64,000 bases of DNA from Treponema socranskii subsp. paredis ATCC 35535 (GCA_000413015.1 KE332516.1:310001-374000); one strand, 5' to 3'; shown: positions 42,792 to 52,551, counted from the first letter of the stretch. Notes: generated by a model not told the origin, from the sequence alone. A program made the numbers and translations.

Positions 42792-44225
42792 CTACCGTAT
42801 CGGAGCAACCGACGACGAAATCACCCAACCGCCGGTCGTACCGTATTGGATATACATCCATTTTCCCGCCGTTTCTTCGATACGTACCCGCTCGCCGCTT
42901 CCTATCGGAGAAACGAAGCCGGACGATTCATCCGGAACGAGCCGTATTTCTCCTCCCTTAAAAATACCGTATACCGCCGAAAGGCGTATCGTCGAAGCGA
43001 CGGCAAACGCAAGGACGATGCAAAAACCGCATAAAACCGTATATGCGAAAGCGCGCTTTTTTAGGGCAAAAAATACGACGCACAACAAAGCGAGCACTCC
43101 GGCGCAAACTGCAAAAAGCGTGCATACGGCGGCTTTTGGCTCCGCTTTTCCCGACGTGATCCCCAGATTCGCTTCAAACGCGCGGCGGGCGGATACCGCT
43201 TTCCACGGAAAAAAAGCGTGCCGTTCGGCGCTGCGAAGCAATGCAAGCGTTTCACAATCGGCTTCGGAAACCGCACGAACGGTATTTTCGTTTTCAGGAT
43301 TATCGACTTCGGAAAACGCATAGGAAAAATAACTTTCATTGCTGTCGCTTTCATCGGAAGGAACGGAAACCGAGGGTACAACGCGGATTACGGCAGCAGG
43401 AAGCGACAGTTTTACTCGTGCGCCGCTGTATGCGCTTGTGCTGAGTTCAATGTCGGGAAGCGCGGTATTTCCGCTTACGAGCGGCTGCCATTCGAAGAGA
43501 GCTACGGGAATGGGATCCGCCGTAAACAGAGAAGATCGGGCGGCACTGTCATTGATTTCATATCGCCACAGCTCCGTCAAAAGAGCGTCTTTCGGAGCCT
43601 GCCAAGAAAAGCGTATGACCTGTACGGCATATTGCAGATAGAGCGTAAATAAAATTTTTTCCCCTGCAGGCAAGGTAAACAGCGGCTCATCGTTTGCCGC
43701 ATTGTCGGATACCTCCGTACCGTTTGCGAATTTAATAATCAGGCGAGGAGAAGTAGAAGCGGGATTCTGTTCGATATTGACATCGGCAAACGGAATCTCA
43801 TACAAACGCCCTTTGATGCGCACGCGCAGAGGAGGAAGCGTATAAATACGCGCGTCGCGAAACGAAAGCCAAATATCGATCTCGGTTCCCGTTTGCATAC
43901 CGGCTTCGGTATAGTCGGTTCTGCGCATCGACACGACGCTGACGCCGGAAGGCACTTCGGGAGTATCTGCCTGTACGGAAGACGGTTTTACGTCGGGGAT
44001 AATGAGCGAAAACATATATTCGTTTCCCGAATAGAGCGCGCCGACGGGAGGCGTTACGCGGAGTTTTTGCAGATCGGGAGGCGTTTGAGCGCGGAGAAAA
44101 CGGTTATCGATAAAAATCAATAAAAACAATACCGCGAATACCGTTTTGCACGCCGGTTGAAATATTGATAAAATTAATAATCGACGGAAGAATTCGATTC
44201 CGCCGTATGTTCGCTGTTTTTCCAT
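42792..44225 (-). CDS. batD: BatD-like exported protein with C-terminal SH3-like domain
   Basis: 477 residues. N-terminal signal (TVFAVLFLLIFIDNRFLRAQ), then beta-rich repeats typical of BatD (VTPPVGALYSGNEYMFSLII, YTLPPLRVRIKGRLYEIPFA). Two membrane segments lie near residues 355-400 (VCTLFAVCAGVLALLCVVFF and AYTVLCGFCIVLAFAVAST). The last ~55 residues resemble a bacterial SH3 domain (GERVRIEETAGKWMYIQYGT, TGGWVISSSV). The ATG at 44225 overlaps the preceding gene by 52 nt with no ribosome site, so the true start is uncertain. Bat proteins form an envelope complex of unclear role, first linked to aerotolerance. Confidence 0.72.
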   Translation of the reverse strand: MEKQRTYGGIEFFRRLLILSIFQPACKTVFAVLFLLIFIDNRFLRAQTPPDLQKLRVTPPVGALYSGNEYMFSLIIPDVKPSSVQADTPEVPSGVSVVSMRRTDYTEAGMQTGTEIDIWLSFRDARIYTLPPLRVRIKGRLYEIPFADVNIEQNPASTSPRLIIKFANGTEVSDNAANDEPLFTLPAGEKILFTLYLQYAVQVIRFSWQAPKDALLTELWRYEINDSAARSSLFTADPIPVALFEWQPLVSGNTALPDIELSTSAYSGARVKLSLPAAVIRVVPSVSVPSDESDSNESYFSYAFSEVDNPENENTVRAVSEADCETLALLRSAERHAFFPWKAVSARRAFEANLGITSGKAEPKAAVCTLFAVCAGVLALLCVVFFALKKRAFAYTVLCGFCIVLAFAVASTIRLSAVYGIFKGGEIRLVPDESSGFVSPIGSGERVRIEETAGKWMYIQYGTTGGWVISSSVAPIR

Positions 44226-45814
44226 TGTTTTTGATCGTTCTCCCGTATCCGTTGGTATATCGCGCTTTCGACGGCATTGATCGCATCCGTATCTTCGGCA
44301 AGCGGCACGAGTTCTATTTCTTTTTCGTGTGCTTCCTTTACGATCTGCTGCCGGCGCGCGATTTCAAGATTTTCTTTCGCCGCCGTTTTTGTACCGTCGA
44401 TTTTCAGCGCTTCCCGAAAACATGCCGCAGCTTCGGTATAATCGCCGCTCCTATAAGCGATAATCCCCTTATTGTAATAGGCTGCGAAACGCACTTGCGG
44501 AGGAGATACCGGCGATATATTTTTCAAACAGGAAAGAGAAGCCGTATATTCGCTCTGCATGATATAAGTCGCAGCCAAATTATATCGCGCATATTGTTCG
44601 GAGAGCGAGTCGCCGTTTTCGGCAGCCCTTTCTCCGACACGCAAAAAACCTGCAATCGCGCTTCGATATTTTTTTTGATACCATGCCCAAGAACTTACCG
44701 CGGTTTCTTTTGCATTTACGATCCGGCCGGTACACGAAACAAACAAAAGCGAGGATGCGCAAAGCAAAACGGCAGCCGCCTGATTTTTATGAAAGAGCCT
44801 CCGATAATTTTCAAAATCGAATTCAGTTACGGCAAAACTCAACACGAATGCCGCTATCGAAAAAATTAAAAAAAGAGTATACCGCTCGACGGGTTTCGCT
44901 TCGTATGAAACGGTAATCGCTTTTTCATTTCGAAGCGGTTTCAGCAGTTCGAGAGCCGATCCCGCTTCCGTCGCATCGATATAACGCACCGCCGCTGCAG
45001 AATTATAACGCCGCGCGTAAAGCGATGCCTGCTCGGCGGCTTTTTTCATCTGCTCCGATCGGAGAAAAGTCGTCACTTTCGTCTTTCCGTCGCCGGCATT
45101 TATTTCAACGCCCTGCTCTCCTCCGAATCCGACAAGCGAAACGTTTACTCCTCCTTTTACGCAGGATTCGAGAGAAAGGGCAAGCTGTCCGTCGGTTTCG
45201 TCTCCGTCCGTAAAAACCCAAATACGCTCCGCCTGTGCCGAATCCGGCGGAAAGGAGCGGAACGCGGCTTCAATGCCTTTGCCGAGCGACGAGCCGGCGG
45301 CGCTCATGAGATTCGGTGAAAGCGTTTCCAAAAGAGAGCGCACGATCGCCCTGTCTTCCGTAAGCGGAACGACGATGATACCGTCGCCCTTTGCCAAAAC
45401 GACCGAAACGGATACGCCTTCCATACGCGATAAAAGCATGTCCGCATAGCGCGATGCCGCTTTGAGCCGCGTCAATCCTCCCGGCGCATCGTCCGCCGTC
45501 ATACTGTATGAAATATCGAACACAAAGGAAACCGCGCTTCCGCTTTTTTGTACCGGAACTTCATAAGTACCCCATGAAAATCCCGCATACGCGAAAATCA
45601 GCATAATCCACGCAAAACACCTGAGCAGCGTCCGAACGACGAGCGTGCGTGAAAGATTCAGCATGCGCTTTGCGCCTTGAAGATTGGTATCGACGGAAGC
45701 GATCCGCTTCGAATACGCGACAATCCCGCGGTAACGGCGCATTTCGGCAAGCACTACCGGAACGATCAATGCAAGAGAAAAAAGGGCATGGGGACGTTCA
45801 CAGGAAATTACCAT
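44174..45814 (-). CDS. BatB-BatC fusion: VWA membrane protein plus TPR domain
   Basis: 546 residues from ATG 45814, 1 nt after the batA stop, with GGAG 10 nt upstream. Membrane segments flank a von Willebrand A domain (~85-260) with a complete MIDAS (FVFDISYSMTADD, SLGKGIEAAF, WVFTDGDETDG). After the membrane segment YTLFLIFSIAAFVLSFAVTE and a second hydrophobic stretch ending LLFVSC, the C-terminal ~190 residues form TPR repeats (YYNKGIIAYRSGDYTEAAAC, ALKIDGTKTAAKENLEIA). Elsewhere BatB and BatC are often separate; here they are one chain. Confidence 0.8.
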   Translation of the reverse strand: MVISCERPHALFSLALIVPVVLAEMRRYRGIVAYSKRIASVDTNLQGAKRMLNLSRTLVVRTLLRCFAWIMLIFAYAGFSWGTYEVPVQKSGSAVSFVFDISYSMTADDAPGGLTRLKAASRYADMLLSRMEGVSVSVVLAKGDGIIVVPLTEDRAIVRSLLETLSPNLMSAAGSSLGKGIEAAFRSFPPDSAQAERIWVFTDGDETDGQLALSLESCVKGGVNVSLVGFGGEQGVEINAGDGKTKVTTFLRSEQMKKAAEQASLYARRYNSAAAVRYIDATEAGSALELLKPLRNEKAITVSYEAKPVERYTLFLIFSIAAFVLSFAVTEFDFENYRRLFHKNQAAAVLLCASSLLFVSCTGRIVNAKETAVSSWAWYQKKYRSAIAGFLRVGERAAENGDSLSEQYARYNLAATYIMQSEYTASLSCLKNISPVSPPQVRFAAYYNKGIIAYRSGDYTEAAACFREALKIDGTKTAAKENLEIARRQQIVKEAHEKEIELVPLAEDTDAINAVESAIYQRIRENDQKQWKNSEHTAESNSSVDY

Positions 45815-45815
45815 A

Positions 45816-46817
45816 TCAAATGAGCTCCTGCAGATAAACCCTGCATATAAACAACACAAACGCAAATAAAATTACCGCCGCAACGATAAATCTGTCGTAA
45901 TAGCGGACGCTTTCGGTACGCAGGTGATAGCTCTGCACGACGTTCATTTCCCTGCCGATCGACGAAAGCACGTTCGCCAAATCGCCGATCGTCTGCACAC
46001 CGTAATATTTTCCGCCGGAAATCGAAGCGATGCGTTCGAGCGGGGCGGAATCGAAATCCGATTGAAGATAACCCGAATACACTCGTCCCGTTTTCGGATC
46101 GACATAATCGAGAGGCGCCGCTCCCCTCGTACCTATACCGAGCGTATAGACGGCGATATGATTTTTTTCCGCAAGTTCGGCGGCGGTTTCGGGATGGATC
46201 GAACCGGCGTTATTTTCTCCGTCGGTAACGAGGACGATGCACTTTTTCGGAGCGGCGGAAGAAGAAAGGTGATAGACCGCCGTACTCAATCCCGTACCGA
46301 TTGCGGTACCGTCGCCGAGGCTTCCGATCGCAAGGGAATCGAGCCGTGAAAAAAATACGGAACGGTCGGTCGTGGGAGGTACGACGATCGCGGCTTCGGT
46401 CGCCATAGAAACAAGACCGAAAGAGGTACCGCCGCTGTCCGAAGAAAGCGTACGTATCGCGCGGCGCGCGGCATCGAGACGTCTCATATTTGCGATATCT
46501 TTTACCGCCATGGAAGGACTCGTGTCCACGACAAAAAGGATATCCGCACCTCGAGACGTATACACGCGCTCCTGACGATAAGAGACCGGATCGGCAAGGG
46601 CTGCAACGACAAGGATGAACGCCGCAACGATGAAAACACGGGAAACATGAGAAGCGAAACTGCGCAGACGTCCTTTCCATTCGAACGTTTTTCCGCCCCA
46701 ATCGGCAAGCGTCGCCGGAAACGCGATTCGAGTAAACACACCCAATGCCCGCAATATAAAAAGAGCGGGAATAAAGAGCAGTAAAAAAAATGCCGCGGGA
46801 TTCCGGAAATCAGGCAT
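45816..46817 (-). CDS. batA: BatA: VWA-domain membrane protein
   Basis: 333 residues from ATG 46817 (GGAG upstream). An N-terminal membrane segment (FRNPAAFFLLLFIPALFILR) and a second near residue 65 precede the VWA domain (~85-275) with MIDAS residues DTSPSM, GTAIGTGLSTAV and LVTDGENNAG. A C-terminal membrane segment follows (RFIVAAVILFAFVLFICRVY). The VWA domain faces the periplasm and probably binds a partner through a metal ion. Middle of the MoxR/Bat operon. Confidence 0.88.
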   Translation of the reverse strand: MPDFRNPAAFFLLLFIPALFILRALGVFTRIAFPATLADWGGKTFEWKGRLRSFASHVSRVFIVAAFILVVAALADPVSYRQERVYTSRGADILFVVDTSPSMAVKDIANMRRLDAARRAIRTLSSDSGGTSFGLVSMATEAAIVVPPTTDRSVFFSRLDSLAIGSLGDGTAIGTGLSTAVYHLSSSAAPKKCIVLVTDGENNAGSIHPETAAELAEKNHIAVYTLGIGTRGAAPLDYVDPKTGRVYSGYLQSDFDSAPLERIASISGGKYYGVQTIGDLANVLSSIGREMNVVQSYHLRTESVRYYDRFIVAAVILFAFVLFICRVYLQELI

Positions 46818-46864
46818 AGAAAACGCTCCGGTTAAAATCAACAATTAAATCCAATACACTCATT

Positions 46865-47857
46865 TCAATTGTCTCCCTCGAAGCGTTCGACGGCATCGCG
46901 CACGATCCTGATAAGGGACGAACGTTCGTCCGCCTTAAGATCCGCCGCAAACTCTTCGGCAGGTTCCTTTTTCGAATCGATGGAACCGCGGGCATAACGC
47001 ACGTAATCGGTGCGGCGCAAAACCGCCGCAAGCGACATGGCACCGGATTGGGTTTTTTCGGACATCGCGTCCGCCATAATCTTTTCAAACGTATCCATGA
47101 TCGCGGGGCTCGAAACGGCACTGAATCGATAACCGAAGCGGAAATCGAGGTAGCGCCTGATAAGCTGCTGCAGCTCCGTACAGAATTCAGCATCGTCGAT
47201 TTTTTTCCCGGCACGTTCGAGCCGTTTTAAGCTGCGGTACAATTCTTTTGCGTTTTTGGCATACAGCCGAAGAAGTTTCCACGTCTTATACGCATCGCGC
47301 ACGGACTCGCGTTTTACGACGAGTCTGAAGATTACGATCAAAAGGATAACCGAAAGAAGAGCCGCAAAATAGAGCGCATACATCGTTCCGGGAAGGAGAA
47401 GCGGTCCCATACTTTCGCGAAGCTGCGCTTCGTCTTGACCCTGCAAGATCGACGAAACTTCGATACTTTGTACATCGACGATAAAAGGAGCCGCCGCTCC
47501 TCCGTATACGGCGGCGGAAATATCGAACATCGGAAAATCGATGGAGCCGGTATTCCACGGAATAAAAAAAAGCCGAAATGTATAAAGAAGACCGTTACGC
47601 TCAAGCGACGCGGCCAATATCGTATAATCGTCGGTATCCGTCTCGAAAGGAAGCGATTTCAGTGCGATTTCCCGGGAGAGAGCGCTATCGTTCATATCCG
47701 CAAAAAAATCGACTGCGGAGCGGAATGTGTAGCGGAGTTCGGCCCTGTCGCCGACATAGATCGTTTTCGGCATGACGACCTGCGTCGTATCGTCTTCGGT
47801 AAAACCGGCGGCGCTCACACATATCGAAATGCAAAAAATAATTAATAATTTTTTCAT
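46865..47857 (-). CDS. Exported membrane protein of the MoxR/Bat operon
   Basis: 330 residues. Signal peptide (KKLLIIFCISICVSAAGFTE), a beta-rich periplasmic part (VVMPKTIYVGDRAELRYTFR, FRLFFIPWNTGSIDFPMFDI), one membrane segment near residue 160 (MYALYFAALLSVILLIVIFR) and a helical cytoplasmic C-terminus (ELQQLIRRYLDFRFGYRFSA). It sits where a BatE/DUF4381-like gene is common in such operons. No catalytic motif. Its ATG overlaps the DUF58 stop by 4 nt. Confidence 0.7.
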   Translation of the reverse strand: MKKLLIIFCISICVSAAGFTEDDTTQVVMPKTIYVGDRAELRYTFRSAVDFFADMNDSALSREIALKSLPFETDTDDYTILAASLERNGLLYTFRLFFIPWNTGSIDFPMFDISAAVYGGAAAPFIVDVQSIEVSSILQGQDEAQLRESMGPLLLPGTMYALYFAALLSVILLIVIFRLVVKRESVRDAYKTWKLLRLYAKNAKELYRSLKRLERAGKKIDDAEFCTELQQLIRRYLDFRFGYRFSAVSSPAIMDTFEKIMADAMSEKTQSGAMSLAAVLRRTDYVRYARGSIDSKKEPAEEFAADLKADERSSLIRIVRDAVERFEGDN

Positions 47858-48750
47858 TGTCCCCGCCCCTTATACGAAAAAAAATTCGAAAGGACGCGGA
47901 CGACCTCATCGTCGGTTGAAAGAGTAAGCGGAACGGCGCCGTGACGGATACAGGTTTCCTGCCAGTGCGCGACTCTCCGGCGGTTATCGTTTCTCCACGC
48001 ATTTCGAAAGGCCGGCGAAGAAGACGGAAGCACGAGGCGCGTAGTCGTTTCGCCGTCGATAAAGGGCACCGTTCCGATTTCCGGCAATTCATTGTCGCTT
48101 TCGTCGGTTATACGCACCGCAATGACGTCGTTTTTTTGTGCGAGAGAAGCGAGCGATGTAATCCATCCGGTCGTCCGAAAATCGGAAAAGACAAAGACGA
48201 GCGATCTTTTTTTTAATAATTTTCCCGCACCCGTGAGTGCGCTTCGGAGCGCGGAACCGGAGACGCCGTATTCGTCGATTTCATCGAGACGCGCAAGCAA
48301 AAGCATCGTCCGCTTCCGGCCGCTTTCGGGAGCGCATGAAAATTGTATGTCGCCGTCGAAAAAAACGGCGCCGATACCGCTCGCGTTTATTTCGGCCGCC
48401 ATCGCGACGAGAGAGGCCGCTTCCGCTGCGGTACGGTAGCGCGTTTTGCTCCCCGTGCCGGAAAACATCGAGCGCGAACGATCGACAACGATAAAGATCT
48501 GAAGTTCTCTCTCTTCTTCGAAAAGCTTTACATAGGGCTTTCCCATGCGCGCGGTAACGTTCCAGTCGATGGCGCGCACGTCGTCGCCGCGAAGGTATTC
48601 GCGTACGCCGCTGAATTCGATCCCCTGCCCGCGGAACAGCGAACGGAAAGAGCCCGTTTTAAAACTGTCGGCAAGAGAAGCGGCGGTAAGACGGAGCAGC
48701 GCCGCCTGTTTTGCGAGCGTTTCTCTGTTGACGGCGAGCAGATGTTTCAT
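47854..48750 (-). CDS. DUF58-family VWA-like protein
   Basis: 298 residues. The DUF58 signature is EFSGVREYLRGDDVRAIDWN followed by ARMGKPYVKLFEEERELQIF. A degenerate VWA fold follows with IVVDRSRSMFSG. These proteins pair with MoxR ATPases, whose gene ends 2 nt upstream. Cytoplasmic or membrane-associated; probably links the ATPase to the Bat proteins. Confidence 0.9.
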   Translation of the reverse strand: MKHLLAVNRETLAKQAALLRLTAASLADSFKTGSFRSLFRGQGIEFSGVREYLRGDDVRAIDWNVTARMGKPYVKLFEEERELQIFIVVDRSRSMFSGTGSKTRYRTAAEAASLVAMAAEINASGIGAVFFDGDIQFSCAPESGRKRTMLLLARLDEIDEYGVSGSALRSALTGAGKLLKKRSLVFVFSDFRTTGWITSLASLAQKNDVIAVRITDESDNELPEIGTVPFIDGETTTRLVLPSSSPAFRNAWRNDNRRRVAHWQETCIRHGAVPLTLSTDDEVVRVLSNFFSYKGRGQ

Positions 48751-48752
48751 CG

Positions 48753-49745
48753 CTAGGGAACCGGAACGAAATCGAGGATGCGGGAAATGATTTCATCGGC
48801 GGTGACGGAATCCGCGGCGGCTTCGTAAGAGAGCACGAGACGATGACGCATAACGGCGGGAGCCGCAAGCTTGACGTCTTCGGGCAACACAAACGATCGC
48901 CCTTGAAAGAGAGCGGCCGCTTTCGCACATTGTAAAAGCGCGATCCCTGCACGCGGAGAAGCGCCGAATGCGATATAGCGCGTAATGTCGTGTTCGGACG
49001 CTTTTTTATCGGAAGAAGGGCGAGTTACCGATGTAAGCGAAACGATATATTCGATAAGCGCATCGTCGCATACGATTTTCGAAAGCAATTTTCGAAGCGT
49101 GGCGATATCGCCCGAAGTCAAAATTTTCCGAACGGGAACGGAAGAAGCAGTACCTCCCGTCTTCACGACCGCAAACTCCTCTTCGGCTTTCGGATAGGGC
49201 ACGACGATCTTCAGCAAAAAGCGGTCGAGCTCCGCTTCGGGCAAATTGTACGTACCTTCCTGTTCGATCGGGTTTTGCGTCGCGAGTACGAAAAAGGGTT
49301 CGGGCAGCGCATACGACGTTTCGCCGATCGTCACTTGCCGCTCTTCCATCGCTTCGAGCATGGCGGACTGCACTTTCGCGCTTGCGCGGTTTATCTCGTC
49401 GGCGAGCACGACGTTCGCAAATACCGGCCCCTTGCGCACGGAAAAAGTGCCCTTTCCCTGCTCATAGATAAGCGTGCCGGAAACATCGGCGGGAAGCAAG
49501 TCGGGAGTAAATTGGATGCGTTTAAAATCCAATCCCGAAATTTGCGCAAAGGTTTTGACGGCGAGTGTCTTTGCAAGTCCGGGCACGCCTTCGAGCAGCA
49601 CGTGTCCGCCTGCGATAAACGCCGTCATAATACCGTCGAACAGCACATCCTGACCGATAAGACGCTTATGGGCTTCCGTACGGCACGATTCGATAAGGGC
49701 GCGGCTTGCTGCAAGTTCCGCTTCACCGACACTGCTTTTTTCCAT
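48753..49745 (-). CDS. MoxR-family AAA+ ATPase
   Basis: 330 residues. Walker A GVPGLAKTLAVK, Walker B VVLADEINRA, the sensor 1 segment FVLATQNPIEQEGTYNLPEA and arginine finger segment LDRFLLKIVVPYP. MoxR ATPases act as chaperones that insert cofactors or assemble metal-dependent complexes, here presumably the VWA proteins encoded downstream. First gene of a six-gene run: moxR, DUF58, membrane protein, batA, batB-batC, batD. Confidence 0.94.
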   Translation of the reverse strand: MEKSSVGEAELAASRALIESCRTEAHKRLIGQDVLFDGIMTAFIAGGHVLLEGVPGLAKTLAVKTFAQISGLDFKRIQFTPDLLPADVSGTLIYEQGKGTFSVRKGPVFANVVLADEINRASAKVQSAMLEAMEERQVTIGETSYALPEPFFVLATQNPIEQEGTYNLPEAELDRFLLKIVVPYPKAEEEFAVVKTGGTASSVPVRKILTSGDIATLRKLLSKIVCDDALIEYIVSLTSVTRPSSDKKASEHDITRYIAFGASPRAGIALLQCAKAAALFQGRSFVLPEDVKLAAPAVMRHRLVLSYEAAADSVTADEIISRILDFVPVP

Positions 49746-49778
49746 CTGACAACCTCAAAGCCTGCTACATTATTATAA

Positions 49779-49807
49779 TTGACAATCTCACCGTATTTCA
49801 GAATAAT
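49779..49807 (+). promoter_or_regulatory. Promoter of the aminotransferase gene
   Basis: TTGACA (49779-49784), 17-nt spacer, AATAAT (49802-49807). Transcription should start near 49814, only about 4 nt before the ATG at 49818. Confidence 0.6.
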
Positions 49808-49817
49808 CTATTTTATC

Positions 49818-51119
49818 ATGTTGAACCCTTTAGCACAAGAATTAAACGAAAGATTGGAAGATTCCGTCGCAGGCGCATTGCTTTCCGAAGAAGGCTTGAG
49901 GATGTATTTTCCGAAAGGGATAATTGCACAGAGCGAAGAAGCGAAAAAGGGCGCGTCCAAAGCGAACGGGACGATCGGCATGACTATCATTGATGGAAAA
50001 CCGGCAATCCTTCCGTCCGTCCAAAAAAGCGTTCCGTCATTAGATGCGCGTTCTCTCGTCGCGTATGCGCCGACGGCGGGGCAAAAAGAGTTTCGCACGA
50101 TTTGGCAAAAACAAATAATCGATAAAAATCCTCTTTTAAAAACGAAAAAGATATCGCTTCCCGTCGTCGTACCGGGACTTACCGCGGGCCTTTCCTATAT
50201 CGCAGACCTCTTTATAGACGAGAAAAAACCGCTCGTCGCTCCGGATCCGTCGTGGGACAACTATGCCCTCATCACCGAAGCGCGGCGGGGTACGGAACTG
50301 CATCGATTCAATTTTTTTGACGGCAAAAAAATCGATATGGCGGCGCTTGAAAATGCGGTGAAAAAAGAAGCGGCCGCCTGCTCTTCGGTACGGCTTCTTT
50401 TGAATTTTCCGCAAAATCCGTCGGGGTACAGTCCGACAAAAGGCGAAGTTGTTGAAATCTGCCGCATCATACGAGAGACGGCTTCCGGCGGCGTAAAATT
50501 ATTAATCATATGCGACGATGCGTACTTCGGACTCAACTACGAAGACGATATCGAAGAGCAATCTCTCTTTGCTCACATCGCCGACATCCATGAAAACGTG
50601 CTTGCCGTAAAAATCGACGGACCTACAAAAGAAGATTTCGCGTGGGGGTTCCGCTGCGGCTTCGTTACCTTCGCTTCCAAAAATTTCAGCGACGAACACT
50701 GCGATGCGCTTGTAAAAAAACTTATGGGCGTCATACGATCATCCGTTTCGTGCAGCGCAACTCCTTCTCAGTCGCTGCTCATGCAATCCTATACCGATCC
50801 CGAAAACGAGGCGCAAAAAATCGCATTCCGAAAAATTCTCGAAGCGCGCTACCGCGCCGTAAGGAGCTTTGTCGATTCTCATAAGTCGAACGCAATCGAA
50901 ACGCTGCCGTTCAATTCGGGCTATTTTATGAGCTTCCGTCTCAACGGAATCGATGCGGAAACCTTGCGTAAAAAGCTGCTTTCCGAAAAAGGCATCGGCA
51001 CCATATCGATCGACAGCCGTACGCTCCGCGTCGCATTCAGCAGCATAGATGAAGATAAAATCGAATCGGTGTATACCGACATATACGACACAGCAGACGA
51101 GATGCACCGTGCTCTCTGA
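49818..51119 (+). CDS. PLP-dependent class I/II aminotransferase
   Basis: 433 residues from ATG 49818. Fold type I landmarks: YAPTAGQKEFRTIWQ, LLLNFPQNPSGYSPT (the NPSG substrate loop), IICDDAYFGL (Asp/Tyr holding PLP), and a lysine segment AVKIDGPTKEDFAWGFRCGF, where the PLP lysine is probably within GPTKE followed by the WGFRCG arginine. The lysine motif differs from the common SFSK pattern, so this belongs to a less typical subgroup and its substrate is unknown. No ribosome site precedes the ATG. It diverges from moxR. Confidence 0.85.
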   Translation: MLNPLAQELNERLEDSVAGALLSEEGLRMYFPKGIIAQSEEAKKGASKANGTIGMTIIDGKPAILPSVQKSVPSLDARSLVAYAPTAGQKEFRTIWQKQIIDKNPLLKTKKISLPVVVPGLTAGLSYIADLFIDEKKPLVAPDPSWDNYALITEARRGTELHRFNFFDGKKIDMAALENAVKKEAAACSSVRLLLNFPQNPSGYSPTKGEVVEICRIIRETASGGVKLLIICDDAYFGLNYEDDIEEQSLFAHIADIHENVLAVKIDGPTKEDFAWGFRCGFVTFASKNFSDEHCDALVKKLMGVIRSSVSCSATPSQSLLMQSYTDPENEAQKIAFRKILEARYRAVRSFVDSHKSNAIETLPFNSGYFMSFRLNGIDAETLRKKLLSEKGIGTISIDSRTLRVAFSSIDEDKIESVYTDIYDTADEMHRAL

Positions 51120-51240
51120 ATCGCCTGCAGCCGGCGTACTGCCGAACGAAGGAAATGCCGCTTTGTCACTCATACGGAGATTCGAAAAAAACGCCGCCGT
51201 TTTGCCGTGCGGCAAATCCTCTCAAACAGGCAGACAGGCG

Positions 51241-52512
51241 ATGCGCGCCCGAAAAACTTCACTGTCCGTTTTCGGTCTTTTTTTATTTGCACTCTTTTTT
51301 GCAGGCTGTTCGCTCAAACGCGAAACACTCATCACGATATGGACGAATATCCCCGAATTTACCGAATACGGAGAACTCTTCAACAATACGCACGACAAAA
51401 AAAAAGTCGTCCTCGTCTATAAAAAAAATCCGTCGGAAGCGATTGCTTCCAAAACCGAAAAAAATCCGCCCGATATCGTCGTCGCACCCTGGCTTCGCAC
51501 CGATAAAACAAGCCGCTATTTTCGAGCTATAGACACGATATTCGACGGAGGCGGTCTCTCGCATTCGATTTTCTACCCGCCTCTTCTCGAAGCGGGAAAA
51601 ATCAGACAGGCCTATTATCTTTTACCGGTAAGCTTCAATCTCCCGGCCGTCATTTTTTCGAAAGAAAACACGGCTGCGGTCGAAGATAATTATACGCTGT
51701 CGATCGAACAGATAAAAAAAGCGGGAAGCGCTTTCAACGAACTGCATAAAAACGGCACATACTCCCGTATGGGGTTCGTGCCGCAGGCGGGAAACAGTTT
51801 TCTCTATTTTGCGGTAAAAGCGAAAGGCGCGCAGTTCCGCGAATACAAATCGTCGTTTACGTGGAACGCAGACAAACTTTCCGATGCGATCGCCTATCTC
51901 AAAAATTGGTCGAAAACCGTAAACACTTCTTCCGAAACCGAACAGGATTTTGCGTATAAATATCTGTCCATGCCGAACTTCAAACGCGTCACGTCGGGGC
52001 GCACGCTGTTCGCATATATTACAAGCGACGCCCTTTTCAGCCTCACGCCCGAACAATCGGAACATCTCGACTATCGCTGGATCTATGAAAACAATAAAAT
52101 ACCGATAGAAGATTCCTTTGTTACGCTCGGTATTCCCAAGCACGCAAAACACGCAAGCGCCGCATACGATCTTATCGAATGGTTTTTGAGCGCGGAAACC
52201 CAGCGCGCCATACTCGAACGCAAAGCGAAACAAAATCTCGACATACATCAATTCGGTATCGCAGGCGGTTTTTCTTCGATCAAAGAAGTAAACGAACATA
52301 TCCTGCCTTTGTACAAAACAATGCTTTTAAGAAATACGCCTCCGACCGATATGCTCGGCGTACCGGAAAAGCTGCCGGCCGATTGGGAACTCATAAAAGA
52401 ACAGACAGTCATTCCGTATCTCAGAGATGAAATAAAAAACACAAGCGACACACCCGTCCTCGATTTGTCGACGCGCATCGCAAACCGGGCAAAGCCGAGT
52501 TACGAACAATAA
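51241..52512 (+). CDS. Orphan ABC solute-binding lipoprotein
   Basis: 423 residues from ATG 51241. Lipoprotein signal with lipobox LFFAGC (LSVFGLFLFALFFAGCSLKR). The mature protein looks like a family 1 extracellular solute-binding protein: ITIWTNIPEFTEYGELFNN, PPDIVVAPWLRTD, and the C-terminal KHASAAYDLIEWFLSAETQR typical of sugar or oligosaccharide binders. No permease or ATPase gene is adjacent. It begins 122 nt after the aminotransferase. The longer frame upstream overlaps that gene and is rejected. Confidence 0.8.
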   Translation: MRARKTSLSVFGLFLFALFFAGCSLKRETLITIWTNIPEFTEYGELFNNTHDKKKVVLVYKKNPSEAIASKTEKNPPDIVVAPWLRTDKTSRYFRAIDTIFDGGGLSHSIFYPPLLEAGKIRQAYYLLPVSFNLPAVIFSKENTAAVEDNYTLSIEQIKKAGSAFNELHKNGTYSRMGFVPQAGNSFLYFAVKAKGAQFREYKSSFTWNADKLSDAIAYLKNWSKTVNTSSETEQDFAYKYLSMPNFKRVTSGRTLFAYITSDALFSLTPEQSEHLDYRWIYENNKIPIEDSFVTLGIPKHAKHASAAYDLIEWFLSAETQRAILERKAKQNLDIHQFGIAGGFSSIKEVNEHILPLYKTMLLRNTPPTDMLGVPEKLPADWELIKEQTVIPYLRDEIKNTSDTPVLDLSTRIANRAKPSYEQ

Positions 52513-52551
52513 TGTACCGCCAAGTTCGATCGCTTGAAGCTGCGGCAACAA

